Shown here one piece after another: positions 1-6,508 of a stretch of DNA of 11,222 bases (position 1 is the stretch's first letter; each line of letters starts with the position of its first letter). The notes under the pieces are model-generated. The model made no database searches. It worked only from the letters and a program-made list of their open reading frames with translations, and was not told the DNA's origin. The translations under genes and the position numbers were made by a program. Source of the DNA: Nocardioidaceae bacterium (GTDB taxonomy: Bacteria; Actinomycetota; Actinomycetes; Propionibacteriales; Nocardioidaceae); NCBI GenBank assembly GCA_020438665.1, contig JAGQUE010000330.1, positions 1 to 11,222 on the forward strand, in the 5' to 3' direction.

Positions 1-287
1 GCCATGCTCGCCAGGACGAGCACGCCGGTCACGGAGACCGCCGACACGATCGCGGAGTTGATCACATAGCTGCCGAGGTTGCCGTCCCGCCAGGCCTGCA
101 CCCACCGGCCCAGGTCGAAGGACCTCGGCAGGGCGAACGGGTCGGCGAAGATGTCGTGGTTGGTCTTGAAGCTCGACGCGATCATCCAGACCAGCGGGAA
201 GAAGAAGACCGCGGCGATCAGCACGAGCGAGACCCGGACAGCCACCCGGCCCCAGGTCAGCGGTGCCGACGTACGACGGCGGCTCAC
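1..287 (-). CDS. Carbohydrate ABC transporter permease, MalG type (CUT1), partial
   Basis: This is the N-terminal 95 codons of an inner-membrane sugar permease; the gene runs off the left edge of the window. Translation from GTG at 287 gives a short Arg-rich cytoplasmic start, a strong first membrane helix at about residues 17-37 (ending in PLVWMIASSFK), and then an external stretch (DIFADPFALPRSFDLGRW) typical of the second permease in CUT1 systems. A second helix begins near residue 75. The GTG overlaps the TGA of the upstream permease (GTGA, 4 bases), so it is translationally coupled and is the last operon gene visible. Together with that permease it should form the channel through which the sugar bound by the lipoprotein at 1167-2471 passes. 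The C-terminal EAA loop that would contact the ATPase is outside the window. The family call is firm; the exact substrate is inferred from the neighbours. Confidence 0.9.
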   Translation of the reverse strand, partial: MSRRRTSAPLTWGRVAVRVSLVLIAAVFFFPLVWMIASSFKTNHDIFADPFALPRSFDLGRWVQAWRDGNLGSYVINSAIVSAVSVTGVLVLASM

Positions 288-1159
288 GCGACGGCCTCGT
301 GACGAGAACGGAGTCTGCCGAAGACGAGGCCCATCGCCACCACCAGCACGGTCAGGACGACCGCCATCGCCGAGCCATAGCCGACGTTGCCGTTGGTGAA
401 GACCTCACGCACCAGATAGGTCGTCGGGATCTCGGTCGCGTGGTAGGGACCGCCGTTGGTGAGGACATAGAACAGGTCGAAGCCTTGGAACCCGCCGGTC
501 ACGCACAGCAGCACCGACACCTCGACCGAGCTGCGGACCATCGGCAGCTTGACCGACCAGAACAGCCGCCCCTCCCCTGCTCCGTCGAGCCGGGCGGCCT
601 CGATGATGTCCTGCGGCAGCGAGGCCAGCGAGGCCGCGAAGATCGTCATGTAGAACCCTGCGAACGCCCAGCCCGACACCACACAGATCGCCCACAGCGC
701 AGTGTCGGGATCGCCGAGCCAGGCGCGTGCCCAGTCGCCGAGGCCGAGCGCGTCGAGCCCGGCGTTGGCCAGCCCGAAGTCGGGGTTGTAGATGAAGCCC
801 CACAGCAGCGCCACCACGACCATCGGCAGCATCACCGGGGTGAACACCGCGGTCCGGAACCACAGCCGGGTGCCGCGTCCCGAGGTCGCGAGCGCGGCCA
901 GCAGCAGCCCCACCGCGACCTCCACGACGAGCGTGGCGCCGATATAGAGCAGGACGTGCTTGAAGGAGTCGCGGAACAGCGTGTCCCCCATGAGCTCCTT
1001 GAAGTTGTCCAGCCCGATGAAGGTCTGGACGCCGTACCCGTTCCAGTCCAGGAGGCTGTAATAGACCGTCATCGCCATGGGGGCGAGGACGGCGAAGCCG
1101 AAGACCGCGAACGGTCCGAGGAGGAACAGGTACGGCGTCCAGGGCCGCGAAGGCTTCAC
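284..1159 (-). CDS. Carbohydrate ABC transporter permease, MalF/UgpA type (CUT1)
   Basis: A 291-residue integral membrane permease, the first of the pair forming the sugar channel. The sequence has an N-terminal helix (about 10-37, containing FLLGPFAVFGFAVLAPMAM), a GLDNFKELMGD segment typical of this family, further helices near 68-92, 102-125, 154-178 and 212-232, and a last helix at about 262-282. The EAA motif that docks to the ATPase is at residues 187-206 (EAARLDGAGEGRLFWSVKLP). The start is GTG at 1159, with AGGGG a few bases upstream and only 7 bases after the stop of the binding protein. The closest recognised relatives are the N,N'-diacetylchitobiose and GlcNAc permeases (DasB/NgcF) and glycerol-phosphate permeases. 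The operon context favours an aminosugar substrate. No ATPase gene lies in the window; actinobacterial CUT1 systems commonly share one MsiK-type ATPase encoded elsewhere. Confidence 0.95.
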   Translation of the reverse strand: MKPSRPWTPYLFLLGPFAVFGFAVLAPMAMTVYYSLLDWNGYGVQTFIGLDNFKELMGDTLFRDSFKHVLLYIGATLVVEVAVGLLLAALATSGRGTRLWFRTAVFTPVMLPMVVVALLWGFIYNPDFGLANAGLDALGLGDWARAWLGDPDTALWAICVVSGWAFAGFYMTIFAASLASLPQDIIEAARLDGAGEGRLFWSVKLPMVRSSVEVSVLLCVTGGFQGFDLFYVLTNGGPYHATEIPTTYLVREVFTNGNVGYGSAMAVVLTVLVVAMGLVFGRLRSRHEAVA

Positions 1160-1166
1160 CCGACCC

Positions 1167-2471
1167 CTACCCCACCTCGTCGGCGAGCTGGCTGGCTGCC
1201 TCCTCCGGCGTCACCTGGCCGCCGAGCACCGCGGCGATGGCCTCATAGAGCGCCGTCGCCGTCTCGATGTCATAGCCGGTGTCGGGCGGGCTCAGCACCG
1301 TCGTGGCGTTGCCGAGCAGAGCGTTGACGCGCGCGGTGCGCTCGTCGATCGCCGGGTTGTCGGCGGCCGACAGGGCCAGCGGCACCGCGTCGGCCTTGAT
1401 GAAGGCGTCCACGTTCTCCTTGGAGTTGAGCAGGGCGAGGAAGTCGACCGCCTCGTCGATGTGGGCGCTCTTGGCGTTGACGATGTAGCCGGTGATGACA
1501 CCCATGACACTGTTCTGGTCGCCGGCTCCCCCGCTGACGGCCGGGATGTTGACGAAGTCGAAGTCGAGGTCGGGGGCCTCGTCGATGGCCCAGCTGACGA
1601 TCCACGAGCCGATCGGGTGGATGGCGGCCTTGCCCTGGAAGAACAGCTGGGCGCCCTCGTTGTCGTTGATGCCGTTGGCGCCCTCGTTGACGCAGCCCGC
1701 GTCTGCCATGGTCTTGATCTCGTCGAAGGCCGCCACCCAGGCCGGGTCGTCGAAGGACGACTCACCTGATAGTGCGCTGTTGTAGACGTCCTCCCCCACC
1801 ACACGAGCCGCGACGGCGGCGAAGAAGTTGCCGGCCGGCCAGAGGTCCTTGTTGCCGAGCGAGATCGCCGGCAGTCCGGCGTCGGTGAACCTGGAGCAGT
1901 CGGCGATCAGGTCGTCCATCGTCGTGGGCGGCTCGGCCCCGATCTGGCTGAAGAGCGCCTTGTTGTACCAGAGCACCGTGGTGACGTCGGCGATGTGAGG
2001 CACCATCCGGACCTTGCCGTCGATGGTGGCCGAGGTGAACACGGCCGGGTCCCAGATGCCCTGGAGCGGCCCGTCGACATAGGACGACAGGTCGGCCGCG
2101 AAGCCGTCCTCGGTGCGGGTCTTGAGCCGGTCCCCCACCCACTCGAAGAAGATGTCGGGAGCCTGGCGACCATTGAGGAGGTTGGGCAGGCCAACCGTCT
2201 GGTACTGGTCGTCGTCCATGAAGTTGATCTCGACCTGCCAGCCGGGATGCGCCTTCTCGTACTGGTCCGCGACCGAGTTCCACACCCGCATCTGGGCCTT
2301 GCCGGGTGAGCCCATCGCGATCCTGATCACCTTCTCGGCCGGATCCGAGGACGAGCCTCCCCCGCCGCCGCACGCGGCGAGCAGTCCGGCCGCGAGGGCG
2401 CCTACGGCGACGAGACCAGCGAACCGGCGCCGGCGGCGTCGTCCTGGTGCGGTGTCGGTGATGGTCTTCAT
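1167..2471 (-). CDS. Extracellular sugar-binding lipoprotein (CUT1, solute-binding family 1)
   Basis: A 434-residue solute-binding protein that captures the sugar outside the cell and delivers it to the two downstream permeases. The N-terminus is a lipoprotein signal: a run of arginines at 11-16, a hydrophobic segment at 18-31, and lipobox LLAAC with the lipidated cysteine at residue 34, followed by a Gly/Ser linker. The mature part starts with a beta strand (KVIRIAMGSPG) and shows family features: NLLNGRQAPDIFFEWVGD, WYNKALF, GKAAIHPIGSWI and a C-terminal ALYEAIAAVLGGQVTPEEAA segment. The start ATG at 2471 has a strong Shine-Dalgarno (GGGAGGA) that overlaps the stop of the GH84 gene. The arginine cluster before the hydrophobic stretch could suggest Tat export, but a clean twin-arginine consensus is absent. 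The likely ligand is a GlcNAc-containing mono- or oligosaccharide, inferred from the kinase, GH84 and DasR-like regulator of the same operon, not from binding residues. Confidence 0.93.
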   Translation of the reverse strand: MKTITDTAPGRRRRRRFAGLVAVGALAAGLLAACGGGGGSSSDPAEKVIRIAMGSPGKAQMRVWNSVADQYEKAHPGWQVEINFMDDDQYQTVGLPNLLNGRQAPDIFFEWVGDRLKTRTEDGFAADLSSYVDGPLQGIWDPAVFTSATIDGKVRMVPHIADVTTVLWYNKALFSQIGAEPPTTMDDLIADCSRFTDAGLPAISLGNKDLWPAGNFFAAVAARVVGEDVYNSALSGESSFDDPAWVAAFDEIKTMADAGCVNEGANGINDNEGAQLFFQGKAAIHPIGSWIVSWAIDEAPDLDFDFVNIPAVSGGAGDQNSVMGVITGYIVNAKSAHIDEAVDFLALLNSKENVDAFIKADAVPLALSAADNPAIDERTARVNALLGNATTVLSPPDTGYDIETATALYEAIAAVLGGQVTPEEAASQLADEVG

Positions 2472-2480
2472 GGTGGTTGT

Positions 2481-2487
2481 TCCTCCC
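2481..2487 (-). promoter_or_regulatory. Strong Shine-Dalgarno of the binding-protein gene
   Basis: Read on the minus strand this is GGGAGGA, 9 bases before the ATG at 2471. Its first base is the last base of the TAG stop of the upstream GH84 gene. Most other junctions in the operon rely on 4-base start/stop overlaps, so this independent strong site fits the need to make more binding protein than enzyme. That role is inference. Confidence 0.75.
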
Positions 2488-3881
2488 TACGGCGTCGCGC
2501 CGTCATCGGTCCGAGGGTGGTTTGCAGGCGGATCCACGAGGTCGGTGAGCGTCATCTCGAGCACGTCACCGAAGACCCGGAAGCGCTGCTGGCGCAGCGC
2601 GTCGAGGTGGCTGCCGAGGGCCGCGGCGACGGCGGCGTCCGAGGGAGCGTCCGGGGCCGCGAAGACGCCACCCAGCGCGACGATCGCGTCGGCCCCGAGC
2701 CCCGCGACGCGCAGCCAGGGCGTCTGCTCGGCGGCAAGGCCCGGGTTGGCGAAGCCGGCCGAGCCGATCCTCACGACGGCGTCCCGCAGCCGCTGCCCGG
2801 CACGGGCGAGCGCGGTGGCCGCGTCGATGCGCTCCTCATCGGTGCCCGCGGTCGCCGCGAATGTGAGGTCCTCGATCAGCCGCACGATCTCGGGTGAGTC
2901 CGACGGTTCCAGGCACGACAGCCGCACGTTGGTGGCATAGGTGGCGAAGGCCTCGACATCGGCGCCCGCCTCGGCATCGTGGCGAGAGCCACCGACCACG
3001 TCGGCGATCGCCCGGTGCCAGCTCTCCTCGGGGTCATAGCCGTCGGGGTCCGCCAAGAAGTCGGCCACGGTCGCAAGCGGGATCTTGGAGGACTCGAAGT
3101 GCTCCATAGGGTTGGCGACGATGCCGCGGGAGGCGGTGGCCAGCCGAGGGTCGCGTCCCTGGTAGGGCCCGAGGTGGGCCTCATAGGTCATCGCCACGTC
3201 GTTCACCGGGTAGTTGTCCCAATAGAGCGGTGGCCGGCCGGTGGCGGCGGTGAAGACCTCGGCGTCGTGGAGGTCGAGGGTCGCCGAGCAGATCGCGCGC
3301 CCGGTCCAGCACAGGTCGATGTCCGCAGGCAGGCGGGCGGCCAGGTCGACGAGGTAGGGCTCGTCGCCATAACCCCAGTAGATGGTCGGACACACGAACA
3401 TCGAGGCGCCGGCGTGCCGCGCTCGGACCCGGTCGGCCACGGCGAGCGTGAGCAGGGCGTGGGCCTCGGCGAGGCTGCCGAACGCCGCCCGGTCGGCAGG
3501 GTGTTGGAGGCGATCGGGGATGTCGTCCAGGAGCAGCCCGACGCCCGCGGCTCCGATGTCGAGCGTCGAGGCCAGCTTGTCCGCGAGGGCGGCGACGTCG
3601 TCGGCGTCGGAGTAGCGGATGGTCAGTCCCGGCGACACGCACACCAGCAGCTCGACACCCGCCGCCTCGCAGTGGCGGCGCAGCTCGACCAGACGGGCGC
3701 GCTCGATGTCGTTGAAGGGCACCCGCCAGTCGCGGCGCAGCGCCGGGTCGTCCTTGGGGCCATAGACGAACGTCGTCATGCCGCGGGCCGCGATGAACTC
3801 GACCATCTCCAGGCGCTGGCTCGGTGACCAGGGCCGGCCATAGAAGCCCTCGATGACGCCTCGGACGGCGAAGCCGGTCAT
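2487..3881 (-). CDS. GH84 beta-N-acetylglucosaminidase (O-GlcNAcase-like catalytic domain), cytoplasmic
   Basis: A 464-residue glycoside hydrolase of family GH84, which removes terminal beta-GlcNAc by substrate-assisted catalysis. The TIM-barrel domain spans about residues 5-290 and carries the family signature: GVIEGFYGRPW at 8-18, YGPKDD at 40-45, the catalytic aspartate pair in LLLDDIPD (D119, D120), CPTIYWG (Y168), CWTG at 191-194, WDNYPVND at 221-228 and ANPME at 256-260. By recalled alignment these match human O-GlcNAcase K98, D174/D175, Y219, W278, N280, D285 and N313 (here K43, D119/D120, Y168, W221, N223, D228, N257), so every key residue is present. The C-terminal region (300-464) is helical and divergent. 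No signal peptide, lipobox or membrane helix is seen, so the enzyme should act inside the cell on imported sugar or on an internal GlcNAc conjugate. The start ATG overlaps the stop of the SIS gene (ATGA). Family assignment is firm; the natural substrate is unknown. Confidence 0.95.
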   Translation of the reverse strand: MTGFAVRGVIEGFYGRPWSPSQRLEMVEFIAARGMTTFVYGPKDDPALRRDWRVPFNDIERARLVELRRHCEAAGVELLVCVSPGLTIRYSDADDVAALADKLASTLDIGAAGVGLLLDDIPDRLQHPADRAAFGSLAEAHALLTLAVADRVRARHAGASMFVCPTIYWGYGDEPYLVDLAARLPADIDLCWTGRAICSATLDLHDAEVFTAATGRPPLYWDNYPVNDVAMTYEAHLGPYQGRDPRLATASRGIVANPMEHFESSKIPLATVADFLADPDGYDPEESWHRAIADVVGGSRHDAEAGADVEAFATYATNVRLSCLEPSDSPEIVRLIEDLTFAATAGTDEERIDAATALARAGQRLRDAVVRIGSAGFANPGLAAEQTPWLRVAGLGADAIVALGGVFAAPDAPSDAAVAAALGSHLDALRQQRFRVFGDVLEMTLTDLVDPPANHPRTDDGATP

Positions 3882-4609
3882 GGCCGCACCCCCAGGGCCG
3901 CGTTGTGCTCGTCGCCGCCGGCCAGGTTGGCGCTGGCATAGGTGGCCGGCGCGTGTCCGCGGGCCACCAGCCGTTCGACGGCTTCGGCCGCGATCGCGTT
4001 GACGATCGCCGCGCCGACAACCGTGGAGGTCGGGCCCACCGGGTGAGGGGCGCCCGCGACCTCGATGGCGGCGTCACCTGGCACTCCCCCGTTGTCGATC
4101 ACCACGTCGGCGATCTCGTGGAGTCGGGGGCCCGTGGTGGCACGGGCCACGGTGGAGGTGGCGTGCTGGACGCTGGTGATGGCGATGACCCGGAGACCGC
4201 GGGACTTCGCCTCCTGGGCGAGCTCGCAGCTGACCGCGTTGCCGCCCGAGTTGGAGGCGACCAGGAGGACGTCGCCGGTGCACACCCCGTGGTCGTCGAG
4301 CAGGATCCTCGCCAGCCCGGGGAGGCGCTCCAGGTCGGTCGACCGTGCGGCCCCGGTGTGGAGCATCAGCGCGTCGAACAGGATCGGGCGTACGGCGACC
4401 AGGCCGCCCGCACGATAGAAGAGCTCTTCGGCGAGCATGTGGGAGTGCCCGGTGCCGAAGGCGTGGACGGTGCCGTCAGCAGCCAGGCACTCCACGACCA
4501 GGTCGGCGGCCGCGTCGATGGATGGCCAGGTGGCCAGCTGGTCGGCCAGCCGGTCGAGGAGGCCAACGGCGGTCGCGAGATAGCGCCGGCCGGCGCTCGG
4601 CTGAGTCAC
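3878..4609 (-). CDS. SIS-domain sugar-phosphate protein (UPF0309-like)
   Basis: A 243-residue single-domain SIS protein. SIS domains bind phosphosugars, for isomerisation, ether cleavage or sensing. The phosphosugar loops are visible as FGTGHSHMLAEE at 51-62 and ASNSGGN at 118-124, and the C-terminal SANLAGGDEHN motif is typical of the UPF0309/SIS_2 group rather than of MurQ (about 300 residues) or GlmS. The open frame extends upstream to 4669, but the GTG at 4609 is preferred because it overlaps the TGA of the kinase gene (GTGA) and begins the conserved part of the protein. Placed between the kinase and the glycosidase, it probably acts on, or senses, the kinase product such as GlcNAc-6-phosphate. 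Alternatives are a MurNAc-6-phosphate etherase-like activity or a deaminase-like role; none can be decided from the sequence. No nagA or nagB gene is in the window. Confidence 0.88.
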   Translation of the reverse strand: MTQPSAGRRYLATAVGLLDRLADQLATWPSIDAAADLVVECLAADGTVHAFGTGHSHMLAEELFYRAGGLVAVRPILFDALMLHTGAARSTDLERLPGLARILLDDHGVCTGDVLLVASNSGGNAVSCELAQEAKSRGLRVIAITSVQHATSTVARATTGPRLHEIADVVIDNGGVPGDAAIEVAGAPHPVGPTSTVVGAAIVNAIAAEAVERLVARGHAPATYASANLAGGDEHNAALGVRP

Positions 4610-5580
4610 CGCACACCCGCCCGGGTCCAGGTGCGGACGGCGGCCGCGGCTCGCTCGGTCTCGTCCCACTGTGCGAGCATCGCCGCGCCGTCGAGCGGCA
4701 GTCCGGCACCGGGTCGGACCGCCACGGGATGAGGTCCACCGGCCAGCAGCTGGCCCACCCGCTCGGCCAGCCAGGACCCGGCCTGGAGGGCCTTGCCCCC
4801 GAGCGCGACCGGCACCGGGTCGTCACCGGGGCTCGCGGCCGCGATGCGGCGCACGGCGCGCTCGGCGGTGGTCGTCAGGTGGCGCGCGGCCTGCTCCAGA
4901 ACCTCACGCGCCCGCGGCTCCTGGTCGGCGAGAGACGCCACGACGGGTGCCAGTCCCGCGATGTCGGTGACGGCCGATGTCGAGGCGTGCACCCGGGACG
5001 GCAGCGTCACCAGGGGGCCGCAGCGCTCCAGCACGATGCGGGTGAGCTCGGTCGGTGGCAGCCCATCGAGGTCGTCGTCGAGCACCGCGCGCAGCGCCGT
5101 ACGACCGATCCAGTAAGCCGACCCGAGGTCGCCGATCAGGGGTCCGTAGCCGTCGACGACGACCAGCCCATGTCCCGGCGCCGCGGACGTGCCGGCACAG
5201 GCGACACCGGTGCCGACGACCAGCGAGACGCCCCAGCCGCCGCCCAGAGCGGCCAGATGGCCGGTGATGGCGTCGTTGGCCACGATCACCTCGTTGGCAC
5301 CGACGGCCGCCGCGAGGGCGGCAGCCAGGCGCGCCACCTCGGCATCGGAGCCGGGTGACGCCGCCACGCCGACCGCCACGGTGTCGGTGGGAGGCCCACC
5401 GAGCGTGGTCCAGCCGGAGGAGACCATCGCCGCCAGCTGAGCCGGGACGTCGCCTGCGGCCCACGCCACCGGCGGCAGCTCGACGACTCGGTCGACGCCG
5501 CTGTGCCTCACCCGCGTGCCGGAGCCTCCGCTGTCGACGGCCAGGAGGCCCACCACCGATCCAGCCGGCGTGGCGCTCAT
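4606..5580 (-). CDS. N-acetylhexosamine kinase, BadF/BadG/BcrA ATPase family
   Basis: A 324-residue sugar kinase of the ASKHA (actin-like ATPase) fold, expected to phosphorylate GlcNAc, or possibly MurNAc or glucosamine, in the cytoplasm using ATP. Visible motifs are the phosphate-1 loop VDSGGSGTR at 15-23, the catalytic-base region VANDAITGHLA with D103, the phosphate-2 loop VVGTGVAC at 121-128, and IGDLGSAYWIGRTALRAV at 149-166. The last is the signature of bacterial NAGK-like kinases, which usually read GDEGS; here Leu replaces Glu. The ATG at 5580 overlaps the stop of gntR (ATGA), and the 3' end overlaps the SIS gene by 4 bases. Context (DasR/NagR-like regulator, GH84) favours GlcNAc-6-phosphate as product, which is also the known effector type of that regulator family. 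MurK-like kinases of the same fold accept both MurNAc and GlcNAc, so substrate specificity stays open. Confidence 0.88.
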   Translation of the reverse strand: MSATPAGSVVGLLAVDSGGSGTRVRHSGVDRVVELPPVAWAAGDVPAQLAAMVSSGWTTLGGPPTDTVAVGVAASPGSDAEVARLAAALAAAVGANEVIVANDAITGHLAALGGGWGVSLVVGTGVACAGTSAAPGHGLVVVDGYGPLIGDLGSAYWIGRTALRAVLDDDLDGLPPTELTRIVLERCGPLVTLPSRVHASTSAVTDIAGLAPVVASLADQEPRAREVLEQAARHLTTTAERAVRRIAAASPGDDPVPVALGGKALQAGSWLAERVGQLLAGGPHPVAVRPGAGLPLDGAAMLAQWDETERAAAAVRTWTRAGVR

Positions 5581-6341
5581 CGGCGACCCCCTTCGACCGT
5601 GGCCGCATCCAGCCCACGGTCGCCCACGAAGGCGGCGCCCGTGACATCGGCGGTCAGCTGGTATTGGTCGCCGCGATAGATGCAGTTGGCCACCATCACG
5701 ACGTGGCCGCGCTCGTCAAGGTCGATCATCCGGATCCGCAGGCAGGCCTGGTCGGGGCTGATGCGCAGCAGCGAACGGGTGCGAGCGTCGGCCAGCACCG
5801 GATCGATGGTCACCTTGGCCTCCCCGACGGCCAAGCCATAGCGACGGGCCAACAGGTCATAGAGCGACCCGTGCAGGTCGGACTCGCGCATGTCGGGGGC
5901 GAGCGAGGCGGCCATCCACGTGGTCTCGACCGCGATGGGTTCCCCCGATCCCAGCCGCAGTCGCGTGAACTGGTGGACCGGGTCGCCCTCAGGCATCCGC
6001 AGCTGGGCCGCGATGGCGGCCGTGGCCGCAATGGTGCGGAAGGACAGCACCTGGGTCCCGGGCACCAGGCCACGCGCCTCCATGTCGGAGTGGAACGACG
6101 TCAGCCCGAGCGCCCGCACCCGCGGTCGCGGCACCAGATAGGTGCCCGACCCGTGACGGCGCTCGAGGACGCCGTCCGCGACCAGGGCATCGACCGCGCG
6201 GCGCACGGTCATGCGGGCCACGCCCCAGCGCTCCGCAAGGTCACGCTCACTGGGCAGTCGGTCCCCGACGCGCAGCTCACCCAGCAGGGCATGGAGCTGA
6301 CCGCGCAGGTGGAGCTGGACGGCCGTCGACGAGCCGGGCAT
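5577..6341 (-). CDS. GntR/HutC-family transcriptional regulator, DasR/NagR-like
   Basis: A 254-residue regulator, the same length as Streptomyces DasR. Residues 9-75 form the GntR winged helix-turn-helix (VGDRLPSERDLAERWGVARM, then TVRRAVDALVADGVLERRHG and the wing SGTYLV). The rest is a UTRA effector domain starting at RALGLTSFHSDMEARG, with GEPIAVETTW and a C-terminal NCIYRGDQYQLTADV segment. UTRA domains of this group bind phosphorylated aminosugars such as GlcNAc-6-P or GlcN-6-P. The open frame continues upstream to 6455, but the ATG at 6341 is chosen because the family starts there and the upstream stretch holds operator-like repeats. No clear Shine-Dalgarno precedes the ATG. It is the first gene of the seven-gene aminosugar operon, so autoregulation plus control of the operon and perhaps of the divergent acetyltransferase is likely. 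The family is firm; the effector is inferred. Confidence 0.9.
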   Translation of the reverse strand: MPGSSTAVQLHLRGQLHALLGELRVGDRLPSERDLAERWGVARMTVRRAVDALVADGVLERRHGSGTYLVPRPRVRALGLTSFHSDMEARGLVPGTQVLSFRTIAATAAIAAQLRMPEGDPVHQFTRLRLGSGEPIAVETTWMAASLAPDMRESDLHGSLYDLLARRYGLAVGEAKVTIDPVLADARTRSLLRISPDQACLRIRMIDLDERGHVVMVANCIYRGDQYQLTADVTGAAFVGDRGLDAATVEGGRR

Positions 6342-6363
6342 GCCGGAAGTCAAGACGCCCGGG

Positions 6364-6394
6364 GACCACTTCGGCAACCACTTGCTAGACCAAT
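6364..6394. promoter_or_regulatory. Candidate GntR operator: three half-sites at 12-base spacing
   Basis: The plus strand shows GACCACTT (6364), AACCACTT (6376) and TAGACCAAT (6386). Their ACCA cores at 6365, 6377 and 6389 are spaced exactly 12 bases apart. On the minus strand these read AAGTGGTC-like, the half-site of the DasR/NagR operator (consensus roughly AGTGGTCTAGACCACT). The array ends 23 bases upstream of the gntR ATG, where a repressor would block operon transcription. Direct-repeat rather than palindromic arrangement is unusual for a GntR dimer. Binding is inferred. Confidence 0.5.
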
Positions 6395-6454
6395 CCGGCA
6401 GTCTCAGCCGCTCGGCGTCGCCAAGATCACGCTCAGGCTCGCTGGCCTCGGCCA

Positions 6455-6479
6455 AGTCGGGTAGACCACTTCATGACCA
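6455..6479. promoter_or_regulatory. dre-like operator (13/16 match) plus adjacent half-site
   Basis: The element AGTCGGGTAGACCACT at 6455-6470 matches the recalled DasR/NagR operator AGTGGTCTAGACCACT at 13 of 16 positions, with a perfect right half. A further GACCA begins 11 bases after the first (ACCA cores at 6465 and 6476). It sits just upstream of the predicted promoter of the divergent acetyltransferase and about 115 bases from gntR, so it could control either or both directions. Confidence 0.5.
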
Positions 6480-6502
6480 CCACCGGTCTCCCGTCCTAGT
6501 CT
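6473..6502 (+). promoter_or_regulatory. Predicted leaderless promoter of the divergent acetyltransferase
   Basis: A -35-like ATGACC (6473-6478), an 18-base spacer and a -10 box TAGTCT (6497-6502) lie only 6 bases before the GTG at 6509. Transcription would begin at or next to the start codon, giving a leaderless mRNA, which is common in actinobacteria. The -35 end overlaps the second candidate operator. Confidence 0.45.
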
Positions 6503-6508
6503 CGGCGG

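Noticed and set aside
263..1327. Long plus-strand open frame opposite the permease gene
   Set aside because: It is antisense to a clear permease, is rich in Arg/His/Glu with low complexity, and has no domain. It is a GC-rich shadow frame.
2979..3827. 282-residue plus-strand frame opposite GH84
   Set aside because: It is antisense to a strongly supported enzyme with all catalytic residues, and has no recognisable domain.
4610..4669. Upstream start for the SIS protein at 4669
   Set aside because: The GTG at 4609 overlaps the kinase stop by 4 bases like the other operon junctions, and the extra 20 residues look like shadow of the kinase gene.
6342..6455. 38-codon N-terminal extension of the GntR regulator
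   Set aside because: It does not resemble the family and covers operator-like repeats. The start at 6341 gives a 254-residue protein, the length of DasR.
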